Shown in pieces: positions 1-9,107 of a stretch of DNA of 64,000 nucleotides. Numbering within the stretch: position 1 is the first letter of the stretch; the number at the start of each line of letters is the position of its first letter. The notes beneath the pieces were generated by a model that was given only the letters and a program-made list of their open reading frames with translations, ran no database searches and was not told the DNA's origin. A program made the position numbers and the translations under genes. Origin of the DNA: Nannocystis bainbridge (GTDB lineage: Bacteria > Myxococcota_A > Polyangia > Nannocystales > Nannocystaceae); the NCBI RefSeq assembly GCF_028368995.1, contig NZ_JAQNDL010000001.1:4242001-4306000 (forward strand). The letters are read 5' to 3'.

Positions 1-2
1 AC

Positions 3-542
3 GCCGACCTCACCCAGCACGTCGACCGCTACGTCCTGGTCCAGCTGGCCCAGCAGGTGCTCGCCCGCGTCACCGACCGCTACGCCCGCGAGAACCAGCC
101 CGCCCTCCTTCACTACACCTCCGATCTGCTGGCCACCATCACCGGCGGCCGCCACCTCCGCGTCGTCCCCCAGCCCGAGGCCGGCACTCTCGCCGCCCTC
201 GGCCGCGAGGGCCGATTGCGGCTCCCGGGCGAGCTGTCTCTCGGGACCCGCGAGCAGCTGTTCCTGGCCCTCCGCCTCGCCTACGTCCTCGACTACTGCG
301 ACCGCAACGAGCCGCTCCCGCTGGTCATGGACGACGTGCTCGTCAACTTCGACGAGGACCGGGCCGCCACCACCCTGCAGGCCCTCCGCGACGTCGCCCG
401 CACCACCCAGATCCTGTTCCTCACCTGCCACCGCCACCTGATGCACCTCGCGCGCCAGACCACCGACACCGGCGCCGCCCTGCAGATCGTCGAGCTCCCC
501 GGTCCGCCCGCCGCCACCGCCGCCCGCGCCGCCGACGCCTGA
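3..542 (+). CDS. C-terminal part of an SMC/YhaN-like AAA ATPase (5' end outside window)
   Basis: The frame is open from the window edge to the TGA at 540-542, so only the last ~179 residues are present. They hold the second half of an ABC/SMC-type nucleotide-binding domain: a signature-like loop LSLGTREQLFLALRLA, a Walker B strand LPLVMDDVLVNFD followed by a D-loop-like stretch, and an H-loop-like FLTCHRHL. A helical stretch (ARENQPALLHYTSDLLATI) precedes the signature, as in the coiled-coil ATPases YhaN, SbcC and RecF-like proteins. In that family the domain powers DNA-end processing or chromosome-organising reactions; which one applies cannot be told without the N-terminal half. It converges on the amidotransferase gene downstream, with a palindrome array between them. 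Confidence 0.75.
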   Translation, partial: ADLTQHVDRYVLVQLAQQVLARVTDRYARENQPALLHYTSDLLATITGGRHLRVVPQPEAGTLAALGREGRLRLPGELSLGTREQLFLALRLAYVLDYCDRNEPLPLVMDDVLVNFDEDRAATTLQALRDVARTTQILFLTCHRHLMHLARQTTDTGAALQIVELPGPPAATAARAADA

Positions 543-544
543 GC

Positions 545-616
545 GACATGTCACTTCGGACATGCCCTTCGGCGCATGCTCCCTAGGACATGCCCTCTTG
601 GACATGTCCAAGAGGG
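545..616. repeat. Five tandem ~14-bp units ending in a perfect 24-bp palindrome
   Basis: Units begin at 545, 559, 572, 587 and 601 and follow the pattern G(A/C)CATG(T/C)(C)CC-TTCG. Positions 593-616 are a perfect 24-bp palindrome centred on ACATGT with CCCTCTTGG/CCAAGAGGG arms. It lies exactly between two convergent stop codons (542 and 623), so a bidirectional termination hairpin is a plausible role, although there is no T tract. This is the clearest example of the dispersed palindrome family in this window. Confidence 0.85.
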
Positions 617-622
617 CACCCG

Positions 623-2500
623 CTAATCAGAGTACATGCGCTGCCACTGCTCGAGCACGATGAGCGACCAGATCCGCAGCGCGTGGTCGCGGGTGCCGCG
701 GCGGTGCTCGCCGACGATGCGCGCCACCCCGTTGACGTCGAACAGCCCGCGCCGGCGGATCACGTCCGGGTGCAGCCAGTCGGCGACGATGCGCGCCTCG
801 GCCGCCTTGAGCCAGGCCCCGAACGGCGCCGAGAACCCGAGCTTCTTGCGCTTCAGCACCTCGGGCGGCAGCCACTCGCCGGCGATCTTGCGCAGCACTC
901 GCTTCGACGCCAGCGCCGTCACCCGCATCGACGACGGCGCCGCCGCCATCTGCTCGAGCAGCACGTGGTCGCAGAACGGCACCCGCACCTCGAGCCCGTG
1001 GGCCATGCTCATGCGGTCGGTCGAGCGCAGCACGTTCTCGGGCAGAAACCCGTGGATGTCGGCGTACCAGGCCCTTGCGACCAGGTCCCCGACGGCAGGG
1101 CGGTCGAACGTCGCGGCGATGAAGTTCGGCCCGCGCACCGCCGCGATCCGCCGCGCCGTCTCGGGCGCGTAGGGCCGGTCGCGGGCCGTGTCGGCGCCCT
1201 TGCCGACCCACGCCGCGTAGCGCTCGCCCGGCGGCAGCGTCAGGCTGTCGAGGAATTGCCGGCCCCAGCGGCGCATGCTCAGCGCCGTCGTCGGCTCGCC
1301 CAGCACCCGCAGCGCCCGCCCGGCCAGCGCGATCGCCCCCGGCGGCACCCGCCCCAGGTGCTCGGAGATCCGCAGCCCGCGGTAGCGCGGGTAGCCGCCG
1401 AACACCTCGTCGCCGCCGTCGCCCGCCAGCGCCACCGTCACCCGCTGACGCGCGAACCGTGACAGGTGATAGGCCAGCAGCGCCGTCCACGACCCGAACG
1501 GCTCGTCGAAGCCTTCGACCATCGCCGCCAGGTCGTCGAGGATGTCGATCTTCAGCTCGAGCTCGTGGTGCGACAGCCCGAAGTGCCGCGCCACCGCCCG
1601 CGCGTGGTGCCGCTCCTCGTAGCTGGCCCCCTCCGGCCCGTAGCCGACGCAGAACGTCTGCAGCGCCGCGCCCCGGCTCGCCAGCGCCGCGACGATCGTC
1701 GACGAGTCGAGCCCGCCCGACAGGAACGCCCCCACCGGCACGTCCGCCACCGTGTGCAGCTCGATCGCCTCGGCCAGCGTCGGCGCCACCGCCTCGGCCC
1801 ACGCCTCGACGCTCTGCAGCCGCGGGTCCGGCGACCGCGGCTCGCAGTCCCACCACTGCGAGATCGTCACCTGTCCTTCACGCCAGGTCATGCGGTGCCC
1901 CGGCAGCAGCTGCCGCACCCCGGCGAAGATCGTTCGCGGCGCCGGGACATAGTAGAGCTCGAGGTAGGCATCGAGCGCCGCGAGGTCGAGCGAGCGGTCG
2001 ACCGCCGGGCAGCGCAGCAGCGCCTTCGGCTCCGACGCGAACAGCAGCACCCCGCCCGCCAGCTCGGCGTAATAGAGCGGCTTCTGCCCCAGCCGGTCGC
2101 GCACCAGGTGCAGCTCGCGGGTCCGCCGGTCCCACAACGCGAACGCGAACATGCCCCGCAGCCGCTGCAGTGCCGCCGGCCCCTCGCGTCGCCACAGCTC
2201 GAGGATCACCTCGGTGTCGCCGCGCGTGCGCAGCGGGACGCCGGCGGCCAGCAGTTCGGCGCGCAGGGCCGCGAAGTTGTAGATCTCGCCGTTGTAGACG
2301 ATGACGAGGTCGCCGCTGGCGTCGGCCATCGGCTGGGGGCTGCCGGCGAGGTCGAGGATCGCCAGACGACGGTGCCCGAGCCCGACCTCCGGCTCGAGAT
2401 GCACACCCTCGCCGTCGGGTCCGCGATGCTGCAGCGCCGCGGTCATGCTGGCCACCAGCGCCGCGTCGCTCGCCCCGACCATGCCGGCGATGCCGCACAT
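623..2500 (-). CDS. asnB: Asparagine synthase (glutamine-hydrolysing) / amidotransferase
   Basis: A 625-residue class II glutamine amidotransferase fused to an asparagine synthase domain. The start is placed at the ATG at 2500 because it exposes Cys2 (MCGIAGMVG), the N-terminal nucleophile that hydrolyses glutamine; the frame is open further upstream but such a start would bury it. LQHRGPDGEG, VYNGEIYNF and GDTEVILE are glutaminase pocket motifs. SGGLDSS near residue 260 is the PPi loop that adenylates aspartate in this family, followed by AGDGGDEVFGGYPRYRG. The length fits family members (600-650 residues). A divergent SAM methyltransferase with a zinc-binding N-terminus starts 110 bp away; such pairs are common in polysaccharide or natural-product loci, so the acceptor need not be free aspartate. 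Confidence 0.9.
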   Translation of the reverse strand: MCGIAGMVGASDAALVASMTAALQHRGPDGEGVHLEPEVGLGHRRLAILDLAGSPQPMADASGDLVIVYNGEIYNFAALRAELLAAGVPLRTRGDTEVILELWRREGPAALQRLRGMFAFALWDRRTRELHLVRDRLGQKPLYYAELAGGVLLFASEPKALLRCPAVDRSLDLAALDAYLELYYVPAPRTIFAGVRQLLPGHRMTWREGQVTISQWWDCEPRSPDPRLQSVEAWAEAVAPTLAEAIELHTVADVPVGAFLSGGLDSSTIVAALASRGAALQTFCVGYGPEGASYEERHHARAVARHFGLSHHELELKIDILDDLAAMVEGFDEPFGSWTALLAYHLSRFARQRVTVALAGDGGDEVFGGYPRYRGLRISEHLGRVPPGAIALAGRALRVLGEPTTALSMRRWGRQFLDSLTLPPGERYAAWVGKGADTARDRPYAPETARRIAAVRGPNFIAATFDRPAVGDLVARAWYADIHGFLPENVLRSTDRMSMAHGLEVRVPFCDHVLLEQMAAAPSSMRVTALASKRVLRKIAGEWLPPEVLKRKKLGFSAPFGAWLKAAEARIVADWLHPDVIRRRGLFDVNGVARIVGEHRRGTRDHALRIWSLIVLEQWQRMYSD

Positions 2501-2611
2501 CAGAGCCGACCCCCCACCATGCGCGCGCGTCGGCCAGATTCGGGTCCCCAGGGCGCCATCCACGGCGAGCTTGGCATACTATGGCCCGGCCCGCCTGAAG
2601 CCGCCCTCATC

Positions 2612-3655
2612 ATGACCGCCGCGACCGACGCCCCCACCGACGCCCCCACCGTCGAACCCGTCGAAGCCTGCCCGGTCTGCGGCGCCCACGACCGCCGCCC
2701 CCTGCTCCCCGAGGTCCACGCGATCGGCGTCGTCCGCTGCCGCGCCTGCGACCTGGTCCACGCCACCGGCCACTACGCCGCCACCTACCTCAGCGAGTCC
2801 TACTACGCCGCGCGCGCCCGGCAGCGCGAGTCGTCGACGCGCCCGGCCGCGCGAGTCAGCGGCCGCAAGCGCCGCAACGTCGAGCTCTACGATCGCCTCA
2901 GCGGCGGCCGCCTCGGTCACCCCCGCGCCGGCGCCCGCGCCCTCGACATCGGCTGCGACACCGGCCTCCTGCTCGATGTCCTGCGCGAGCTCGGCTACCA
3001 CACCGAGGGCATCGAGCGCTCGCCCGCCGGGACCCAGGCCCAGGCCGCCGGCCACGAGGTCCACGCCCTCGACATCGAGGCGACCGACCTCGGCCTCGGC
3101 CGCTTCGACCTCATCACCATGACCCACGTGCTCGAGCACCTGCGCGAGCCGGTGCGCGGCCTGGTGTGGATCCGCCGCCACCTGGCCCCGGGCGGCCTGG
3201 CCGTGATCGAGGTCCCCAACTGGGGCGATCTCCTGCGACCGCTGTGGGGCCGCAGCTTCCGTCCGCTCGAGCTCGGCGACCACATCAGCTTCTTCGAGCG
3301 CGCCACCTTCACCGCCGCCCTGACCCGCGCTGGTCTCGAGCCCGAGATCTTGTGGAGCGCCCCGCAGCTCGGCACTTCGCTGGCGCCGAGTTTGCTCACT
3401 GCCGCCGACCTCGCCCTGGGCCTCCGCCGCCGCCTCGGCCGCTCCGCCCAGGCGCCCGCGGTCGCCGGCGTCGCCGGCAAGCGCCTCCAGTCCTCGAACC
3501 AGGGCCGGCGATGGCAGCGCCTCGCCGGACCTCTGGTCGTCCGCGGCCTCGACACCCTCGGCAGCGCGCTCGGCCCGTGGCTCGAAGGCGTGTTCGGAGC
3601 CCACTGCAGCTGGGGTGCGAACCTCGTGGTCGTCGCCCGGGCCCACGCCGCCTGA
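2612..3655 (+). CDS. Class I SAM-dependent methyltransferase with N-terminal zinc motif
   Basis: A 347-residue protein. Residues ~20-50 carry a CPVCG...CRAC pair of Cys knuckles, the N-terminal zinc site seen in many sugar or small-molecule C-methyltransferases. The SAM motif I is ALDIGCDTGLLLDVL near residues 110-124, followed by the acidic end of strand 2 and FDLITMTHVLEHL, the motif typical of UbiE/MethyltransF_11-12 proteins. The C-terminal ~130 residues include HISFFERATFTAALTRAGL, again typical. The start is the ATG at 2612, which removes a long Arg/Pro-rich antisense artefact upstream. It diverges from the asparagine synthase gene and is followed by a terminator-like hairpin. Substrate unknown. 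Confidence 0.85.
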   Translation: MTAATDAPTDAPTVEPVEACPVCGAHDRRPLLPEVHAIGVVRCRACDLVHATGHYAATYLSESYYAARARQRESSTRPAARVSGRKRRNVELYDRLSGGRLGHPRAGARALDIGCDTGLLLDVLRELGYHTEGIERSPAGTQAQAAGHEVHALDIEATDLGLGRFDLITMTHVLEHLREPVRGLVWIRRHLAPGGLAVIEVPNWGDLLRPLWGRSFRPLELGDHISFFERATFTAALTRAGLEPEILWSAPQLGTSLAPSLLTAADLALGLRRRLGRSAQAPAVAGVAGKRLQSSNQGRRWQRLAGPLVVRGLDTLGSALGPWLEGVFGAHCSWGANLVVVARAHAA

Positions 3656-3666
3656 CGCGGCAGCAA

Positions 3667-3691
3667 AAAGCCCCTCCATCCCCGGGGCTTT
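3667..3691 (+). terminator. Intrinsic terminator-like hairpin after the methyltransferase gene
   Basis: AAAGCCCC (3667-3674) pairs with GGGGCTTT (3684-3691) across a 9-nt loop, 11 bp after the stop codon at 3655. The T tract is short. Confidence 0.5.
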
Positions 3692-3793
3692 GCCCCCCTC
3701 TTTTCGGGTGTCGGGACCCTCGGATCTTGCTTGACTTCCGCGTCGAACCGGAGCATCTTCCTGGCCCCTCGCACCGAAAGGCGCTGGGGCTCG

Positions 3794-3870
<77 letters not shown>

Positions 3871-3878
3871 GAGTAGCG

Positions 3879-3916
3879 AAGCCCCGAAACCAACCGGTTT
3901 CGGGGCTTTGTGTTTT
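3879..3916 (+). terminator. Intrinsic terminator of tRNA-Asp
   Basis: A perfect 13-bp stem, AAGCCCCGAAACC (3879-3891) with its complement at 3896-3908, has a 4-nt loop and a T-rich tail (TTGTGTTTT). It starts 8 nt after the tRNA 3' end. Confidence 0.85.
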
Positions 3917-3919
3917 GGT

Positions 3920-3991
3920 CGCCACACGGCCCGGACGCGCCACACGGCCCGGACGCGCCACACGGCCCGGACGCGCCACACGGCCCGGACG
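3920..3991. repeat. Four perfect copies of an 18-bp tandem repeat
   Basis: The unit CGCCACACGGCCCGGACG is repeated exactly at 3920, 3938, 3956 and 3974. It begins directly after the tRNA-Asp terminator. It is a minisatellite; its 18-bp period would preserve a reading frame, but no real gene covers it. Confidence 0.95.
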
Positions 3992-4065
3992 CGTCGCACC
4001 AGCCTCGCACCGCGAGGCCGAGGCCGACGCCCGGACCGAGCGCCCAGCCTCCCGGTCCGCGGACC

Positions 4066-4596
4066 TCAGAGCGTCGAGTAGACCGCGTGCCGGCCGACGC
4101 CGATGCGCTCGAGCCGGCCCTGCTTCACCAGCGCCCCGAGGTGGTGCCGCAGCACCTTGCGATCGATGCGCGAGTACTCGGCGATGTCCTCGATCGTCAC
4201 GTCGCCGTTGCCCTCGATGAAGGGCAGCACCTGGCGCGCGACCTCGTCGGTGGACAGCCCGCCGTCCTCGGGCACCTCTTCCTTCTCCTTCTTCAGCGCC
4301 TTGGCCTCGGCCTCGACCTCGGCCAGCTCCTCCTCGAGGATCCGGCGCTTCTTCTTGCGACCGGTCGGCTCGGGCTCGACAGCCACCGGCTCGGCCGGGG
4401 CACCGAAGCCGTCGCGCAGGTCGCCGAGGGTGATCTTCCCGAACTGCGCCCACAGGCCACGAGCCTCGAGGAATTGGACCAGGTCCCCCAGCGACACCGT
4501 GTCGCGGTTCTTGAGGCCCTTGAGCGTCTCGAGCGCGCTCAGCCGCTCGAGCGCGCCGCTCTCGGCGCGGAAAATGGCACTGGCTTCACGTGTCAT
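4066..4596 (-). CDS. Winged-helix domain protein, predicted DNA-binding
   Basis: A 176-residue protein starting at ATG 4596. The C-terminal ~55 residues read as a winged helix-turn-helix (DVTIEDIAEYSRIDRKVLRHHLGALVKQGRLERIG, then a strand GRHAVYSTL). The middle (residues ~80-110) is highly charged and probably a coiled coil (GRKKKRRILEEELAEVEAEA). The N-terminal ~65 residues are helical and unassigned. No sensor domain is visible, so it could be a structural or accessory DNA-binding protein rather than a classical repressor. I do not recognise a named family. It is transcribed away from the long nrdJ leader region. Confidence 0.7.
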   Translation of the reverse strand: MTREASAIFRAESGALERLSALETLKGLKNRDTVSLGDLVQFLEARGLWAQFGKITLGDLRDGFGAPAEPVAVEPEPTGRKKKRRILEEELAEVEAEAKALKKEKEEVPEDGGLSTDEVARQVLPFIEGNGDVTIEDIAEYSRIDRKVLRHHLGALVKQGRLERIGVGRHAVYSTL

Positions 4597-5331
4597 GGAT
4601 GTTCCAGATCGGGGCGCTGCGGCCGTTCTGACGGCGCTACGCGCTTCGGCGGGTATTGCTCATCCGATCGGCCCGCGCAAGCCGCGATCGGCCGGGTCCT
4701 CGGGAGGGATTGCTCGGACCCACTCGGGGAATCACCGATGCTTGGAGAGATCTCTTCACCGCCGCCGCACGTGTGCGTGAACCCGCGCCCCTGAGTGTAC
4801 GTAAGCGCCCCTACAGGTACGAGTCCTGGTAACCCCAGAGCGGTTGTGGACAGCTTTGGCGCGGATTCCGCTATTCGGCGAGCCCCCCGCCTTGTGCGGA
4901 CCGCGCGAACCCGTCGAGCCACCTCGATGCGCGCCTGAACGGCATTCCGGATTCGCGCGGGACAGGCGAGCGTCACAGCGGAATTCCTGTGGATGCGGAA
5001 GGGGCGCAAGCCCCCGCCCTAGAGCCTGCCGACGGGCAAACAGCGCGGAGCGCGGAAGTTCTCTGCCCCAACATGTCGTGCTACAAGGCCCCTCACCCAC
5101 AAGATGTGGGGGTCGAGGGGCGCTTCTGTCCGGCTTGCATCCGGGTGCTCCTCGGTCCATTTCTGCCCGACTTCACAATTCCGCCCCTGCTGCTCGTCTT
5201 CGCTCGCCCCGCACCTGGGGTCCGCGCGGAGCCTGGTCGCGGCTGGCCGGGTCTTGCTTTCGCAAGGCCGGTCGCGCATTTCACGCCCCCCCCCCCGTCA
5301 ACGAGCCTCCTGCCCCCGGAGTCGCCCCGCT
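4597..5331. other. 735-bp gene-free leader region upstream of nrdJ
   Basis: Short open frames here look like composition artefacts. The region holds a hairpin at 5089-5120 and an uninterrupted run of 11 C residues at 5286-5296, about 35 bp before the nrdJ start. I searched by eye for a cobalamin riboswitch (B12-box-like segment) and for NrdR boxes and could not support either, though the length and position are what a B12-responsive leader would have. Confidence 0.6.
5089..5120 (+). other. RNA hairpin in the nrdJ leader
   Basis: CCCCT (5089-5093) pairs with AGGGG (5116-5120), and inside it CCCAC (5096-5100) pairs with GTGGG (5106-5110) around loop AAGAT. No T tract follows, so it is a structured leader element rather than a clear terminator. 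Confidence 0.45.
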
Positions 5332-8300
5332 ATGAAGCTGTCCCGGCTGTTCACCACCGATCAACCCCGACCTTTCTCCGGCATCGAGTTCGAGCGCCGG
5401 AGCTCGCGGATCACCAACCCTGACGGGACTGTGGTGTTCGAGGCGAGCAACATCCAGGTCCCCAAGGGTTGGTCGCAGGTCGCGGTCGACATCATGGCGC
5501 AGAAGTACTTCCGCAAGGCCGGCGTGCCCGCTCGCCTGCGCAAGGTCGCCGAGGACGGCGTGCCCGAGTGGCTGTGGCGCAGCGAGGCCGACACCGACGC
5601 GCTGGCCGCCCTCCCGCCCGAGCAGCGCTCGGTCGGCGAGGCCGACAGCCGCCAGCTGTTCCACCGCCTCGCCGGCTGCTGGACCTACTGGGGCTTCAAG
5701 CACGGCTACTTCAGCGACGAGGACTCGGCCCGCGCCTTTTACGACGAGCTGACCACCATGCTCGCCGATCAGGCGGTCGCGCCGAACAGCCCGCAGTGGT
5801 TCAACACCGGCCTGCACTGGGCCTACGGCATCACCGGCCCGGCCCAGGGTCACAGCTACTGCGACCCGGTCACCGGTGAGCTCGGCCTGTCGAACAACGC
5901 CTACGAGCGCCCGCAGCCGCACGCCTGCTTCATCTCCTCGGTCAGCGACGACCTCGTCGGCCAGGGCGGCATCATGGACCTGTGGGTCCGCGAGGCTCGC
6001 CTCTTCAAGTACGGCTCGGGCACCGGCACCAACTTCTCCACCCTCCGCGGCGAGGGCGAGCCGCTGTCGGGCGGCGGTCGCAGCAGCGGCCTGATGAGCT
6101 TCCTGAAGATCGGCGACCGCGCCGCCGGGGCGATCAAGAGCGGCGGCACCACCCGGCGCGCCGCCAAGATGGTCATCGTCGACGTCGACCACCCCGACGT
6201 CGAGAAGTTCATCGACTGGAAGGTCATCGAGGAGCAGAAGGTCGCCGCGCTGGTCGCCGGCAGCCGCCTGTGCAACCGCCACCTCAACCTGGTCCTCGGG
6301 GCGTGCCACGACGTCGCCCTCACCGGCGACGACCGCTTCGACCCGCGCAAGAACAAGGGCCTGCGCGCGGCGATCCGCAGCGCCCGCGCCGCCGAGATCC
6401 CCGAGAGCTACGTGCAGCGGGCGATCGCCCTCGCCAAGCAGGGCGCCCGCGAGATCGAGTTCACCGAGTACGACACCAACTGGGACAGCGAGGCCTACGG
6501 CACCGTCTCCGGCCAGAACTCGAACAACTCGGTGCGCGTCACCGACGAGTTCCTGCGCGCCGTCGAGGAGGACAACAGCTGGGACCTCATCCGCCGCAGC
6601 GACCGCAAGGTCCACCGCACCGTGCGGGCGCGCGAGCTGTGGGACAAGGTCACCTTCTCCGCGTGGGCCTGCGCCGACCCCGGCCTGCAGTTCGACACCA
6701 CCATCAACGAGTGGCACACCTGCCCGAACGACGGCCGGATCAACGGGTCGAACCCGTGCTCCGAGTACATGTTCCTCGACGACACGGCCTGCAACCTGGC
6801 GTCGCTGAACCTGGCCAAGTTCCTCACCCGCACCAGCGGCGCCGCCGACCTCGACCTCGACGTCGAGGCCGTGCGTCACGCCTGCAAGCTGTGGACGATC
6901 GTGCTCGAGGTCTCGGTCCTGATGGCCCAGTTCCCGAGCGAGGCGATCGCGGTCCGCAGCTACAAGTACCGCACCCTCGGCCTCGGCTACGCCAACCTCG
7001 GCACCTACTTCATGCTGCGCGGCATCGCCTACGACAGCGAGCTGGCGGTGGCGATCTGCGGCGGCGTCACGGCCCTGATGACCGCGGCCTGCTACAGCAC
7101 CAGCGCCGAGCTGGCGCGCGAGCACGGCCCCTTCCCCGGCTACGCCGCCAACCGCGAGCCGATGCTGCGGGTCATCCGCAACCACCGCCGCGCCGCCTAC
7201 AACGCCTCGCGCGCCGAGTACGAGGGCCTGTCGATCGCGCCGATGGGCATCGCCCAGCACGTGTGCCCGAGCTACCTGCTCAAGGCCGCCCAGGCCGAGT
7301 GGGACGCCGCCCTGCACCTCGGCGAGCAGCACGGCTACCGCAACGCCCAGGTCACCGTCATCGCCCCGACCGGCACCATCGGCCTGCTGATGGACTGCGA
7401 CACCACCGGCATCGAGCCTGACTTCGCCCTCGTGAAGTTCAAGAAGCTCGCCGGTGGCGGCTACTTCAAAATCATCAACCAGTCGGTGCCCGCCGCCCTC
7501 GGCACTCTCGGCTACTCCGAGACGCAGATCACCGACATCGTCCGCTACTGCAAGGGCGCCGGCACCCTCGTCGGCAGCCCGCGGATCTCCCACACCGACC
7601 TCAAGCGCAAGGGCTTCACCGACGAGGTGCTCGCGCGCATCGAGTCGGAGCTGGCCGGCGCCTTCGAGATCGGCTTCGTCTTCAACCGCTACGTCCTCGG
7701 CGACGACTTCTGCCGCGACGTCCTCAAGTTCAGCGACGCCCAGCTCAACGACCCGGGCTTCAACATCCTCGAGGGCCTCGGCTTCTCCGTCGAGGACATC
7801 CAGCGCGCCAACGACTTCGTGTGCGGCACCATGACCGTCGAGGGCGCCCCGCACCTGCGCGCCCAGCACCTGCCGGTGTTCGACTGCGCCAACAAGTGCG
7901 GCCGCTACGGCACCCGCTACATCGCCCCGATGGCGCACGTGCGCATGATGGCCGCCGCCCAGCCGTTCCTGTCCGGCGCGATCAGCAAGACGATCAACAT
8001 GCCGAGCGACGCCACCGTGCGCGAGGTCGAGAGCGTCTACCTCGCCTCGTGGAAGTACGCGCTCAAGGCCAACGCCCTCTACCGCGACGGCAGCAAGCTG
8101 AGCCAGCCGCTGTCGTCCGCGCTCGCGGTCGAGGCCGAGGACGACATGGGCGACGCGCTGGCGACCACGCAGCCGCAGGTGATCGAGAAGGTCACCGAGC
8201 GGATCGTCCACCGCTACCTCGCCAAGCGCCGGCGCATGCCGGACCGCCGCGGTGGTTACACGCAGAAGGCGACCATCGGCGGCCACAAGGTCTACATCCA

Positions 8301-8973
8301 CACCGGCGAGTACCAGGATGGTTCGCTCGGCGAGATCTTCATCGGCATGCACAAGGAGGGCGCCGCCTTCCGCAGCCTGATGAACTGCTTCGCCATCGCC
8401 ATCAGCCTCGGCCTGCAGTACGGCGTCCCGCTCGAGGAGTACGTCGACGCCTTCGTGTTCAGCCGCTTCGAGCCCGCCGGCCCGGTGGTCGGCAACTCGC
8501 GGATCAAGATGTCGACCTCGATCATCGACTACATCTTCCGCGAGCTCGCCGTCACCTACCTCGACCGCAACGAGCTGGCCCACGTCAACCCCGAGGACCT
8601 CGAGCCCGACACGCTCGGCGACCAGAGCCAGAACGAGGCCGTCGAGTTCCAGGACGAAGAGGTCGTCTCGGAGCGCATCGTCACCCCCGGCCCGCTCAAG
8701 CTCAGCGCCAACCTCCCGCGCGGCCCGGTGCCCAGCCAGAAGCGCCACGCGATCGAGGTCGAGGACCGCACCGCCGCCGCCGAACCGGCCCGCGCCGCCA
8801 AGCCGCGCCCGGCCGCCGCCGCTGCCGCCCCCAGCGTCAGCGAGCAGGTCCGCGTCGCCCGCATGTCCGGCTACGAAGGCGACGCTTGCGGCTCGTGCGG
8901 CAGCTTCACGATGGTCCGCAACGGCTCCTGCCTGAAGTGCGTCAGCTGCGGCGCCACCAGCGGCTGCTCGTGA
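5332..8973 (+). CDS. nrdJ: Vitamin B12-dependent (class II) ribonucleoside-diphosphate reductase
   Basis: A 1213-residue class II ribonucleotide reductase; it reduces ribonucleotides to deoxyribonucleotides using adenosylcobalamin to generate the thiyl radical, so it works with or without oxygen. The start is ATG 5332 (MKLSRLFTTD); the frame extends upstream into low-complexity sequence. PHACFISS places one redox Cys near residue 199, and NPCSE at 474-478 is the Asn-Cys-Glu radical site. DCANKCGR lies near 852-856. APTGTIGLLMDCDTTGIEPDFAL is the nucleotide-binding part of the barrel. A TSCPD-type domain (GEIFIGMHKEG...FRSLMNCFAIAISLGLQ) follows, and the last 30 residues form a Cys-rich zinc ribbon (CGSC...CLKCVSC) that in this family re-reduces the active site. 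No NrdB partner is needed or seen. Confidence 0.95.
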   Translation: MKLSRLFTTDQPRPFSGIEFERRSSRITNPDGTVVFEASNIQVPKGWSQVAVDIMAQKYFRKAGVPARLRKVAEDGVPEWLWRSEADTDALAALPPEQRSVGEADSRQLFHRLAGCWTYWGFKHGYFSDEDSARAFYDELTTMLADQAVAPNSPQWFNTGLHWAYGITGPAQGHSYCDPVTGELGLSNNAYERPQPHACFISSVSDDLVGQGGIMDLWVREARLFKYGSGTGTNFSTLRGEGEPLSGGGRSSGLMSFLKIGDRAAGAIKSGGTTRRAAKMVIVDVDHPDVEKFIDWKVIEEQKVAALVAGSRLCNRHLNLVLGACHDVALTGDDRFDPRKNKGLRAAIRSARAAEIPESYVQRAIALAKQGAREIEFTEYDTNWDSEAYGTVSGQNSNNSVRVTDEFLRAVEEDNSWDLIRRSDRKVHRTVRARELWDKVTFSAWACADPGLQFDTTINEWHTCPNDGRINGSNPCSEYMFLDDTACNLASLNLAKFLTRTSGAADLDLDVEAVRHACKLWTIVLEVSVLMAQFPSEAIAVRSYKYRTLGLGYANLGTYFMLRGIAYDSELAVAICGGVTALMTAACYSTSAELAREHGPFPGYAANREPMLRVIRNHRRAAYNASRAEYEGLSIAPMGIAQHVCPSYLLKAAQAEWDAALHLGEQHGYRNAQVTVIAPTGTIGLLMDCDTTGIEPDFALVKFKKLAGGGYFKIINQSVPAALGTLGYSETQITDIVRYCKGAGTLVGSPRISHTDLKRKGFTDEVLARIESELAGAFEIGFVFNRYVLGDDFCRDVLKFSDAQLNDPGFNILEGLGFSVEDIQRANDFVCGTMTVEGAPHLRAQHLPVFDCANKCGRYGTRYIAPMAHVRMMAAAQPFLSGAISKTINMPSDATVREVESVYLASWKYALKANALYRDGSKLSQPLSSALAVEAEDDMGDALATTQPQVIEKVTERIVHRYLAKRRRMPDRRGGYTQKATIGGHKVYIHTGEYQDGSLGEIFIGMHKEGAAFRSLMNCFAIAISLGLQYGVPLEEYVDAFVFSRFEPAGPVVGNSRIKMSTSIIDYIFRELAVTYLDRNELAHVNPEDLEPDTLGDQSQNEAVEFQDEEVVSERIVTPGPLKLSANLPRGPVPSQKRHAIEVEDRTAAAEPARAAKPRPAAAAAAPSVSEQVRVARMSGYEGDACGSCGSFTMVRNGSCLKCVSCGATSGCS

Positions 8974-9107
8974 ACGACCGGCGGCGCGCGGATCTTGCCT
9001 TCCAAGCGGGATCCGCGCCTCGCCTCGCTGCACCACTGTTGCTCGCCGGGTGCCCGGCGGTACTCTTGGCCGATGATGATGGCCGGGTCGCCGCGTAGGG
9101 ACACACC

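Noticed and set aside
623..2304. Plus-strand frames opposite asnB (290 and 281 residues)
   Set aside because: Arg/Pro/His-rich shadow frames; the minus frame has Cys2 and the PPi loop intact.
4840..5000. DnaA boxes or replication origin (TGTGGACAG, TGTGGATGC)
   Set aside because: Only partial matches to TTATCCACA, no cluster, no AT-rich unwinding region and no dnaA or dnaN nearby.
4597..5331. Cobalamin riboswitch upstream of nrdJ
   Set aside because: Expected biologically, but I could not find the conserved B12-box-like core or matching stems by eye. A covariance search would settle it.
5281..9036. A 1251-residue open frame on the minus strand opposite nrdJ
   Set aside because: It mirrors the codon pattern of nrdJ, which has full catalytic motifs; the antisense product is Val/Ala/Gly/Asp-rich without domains. 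Long antisense frames are expected at this GC content. The same applies to similar frames opposite the S8 protease, SNF2 and kinase genes.
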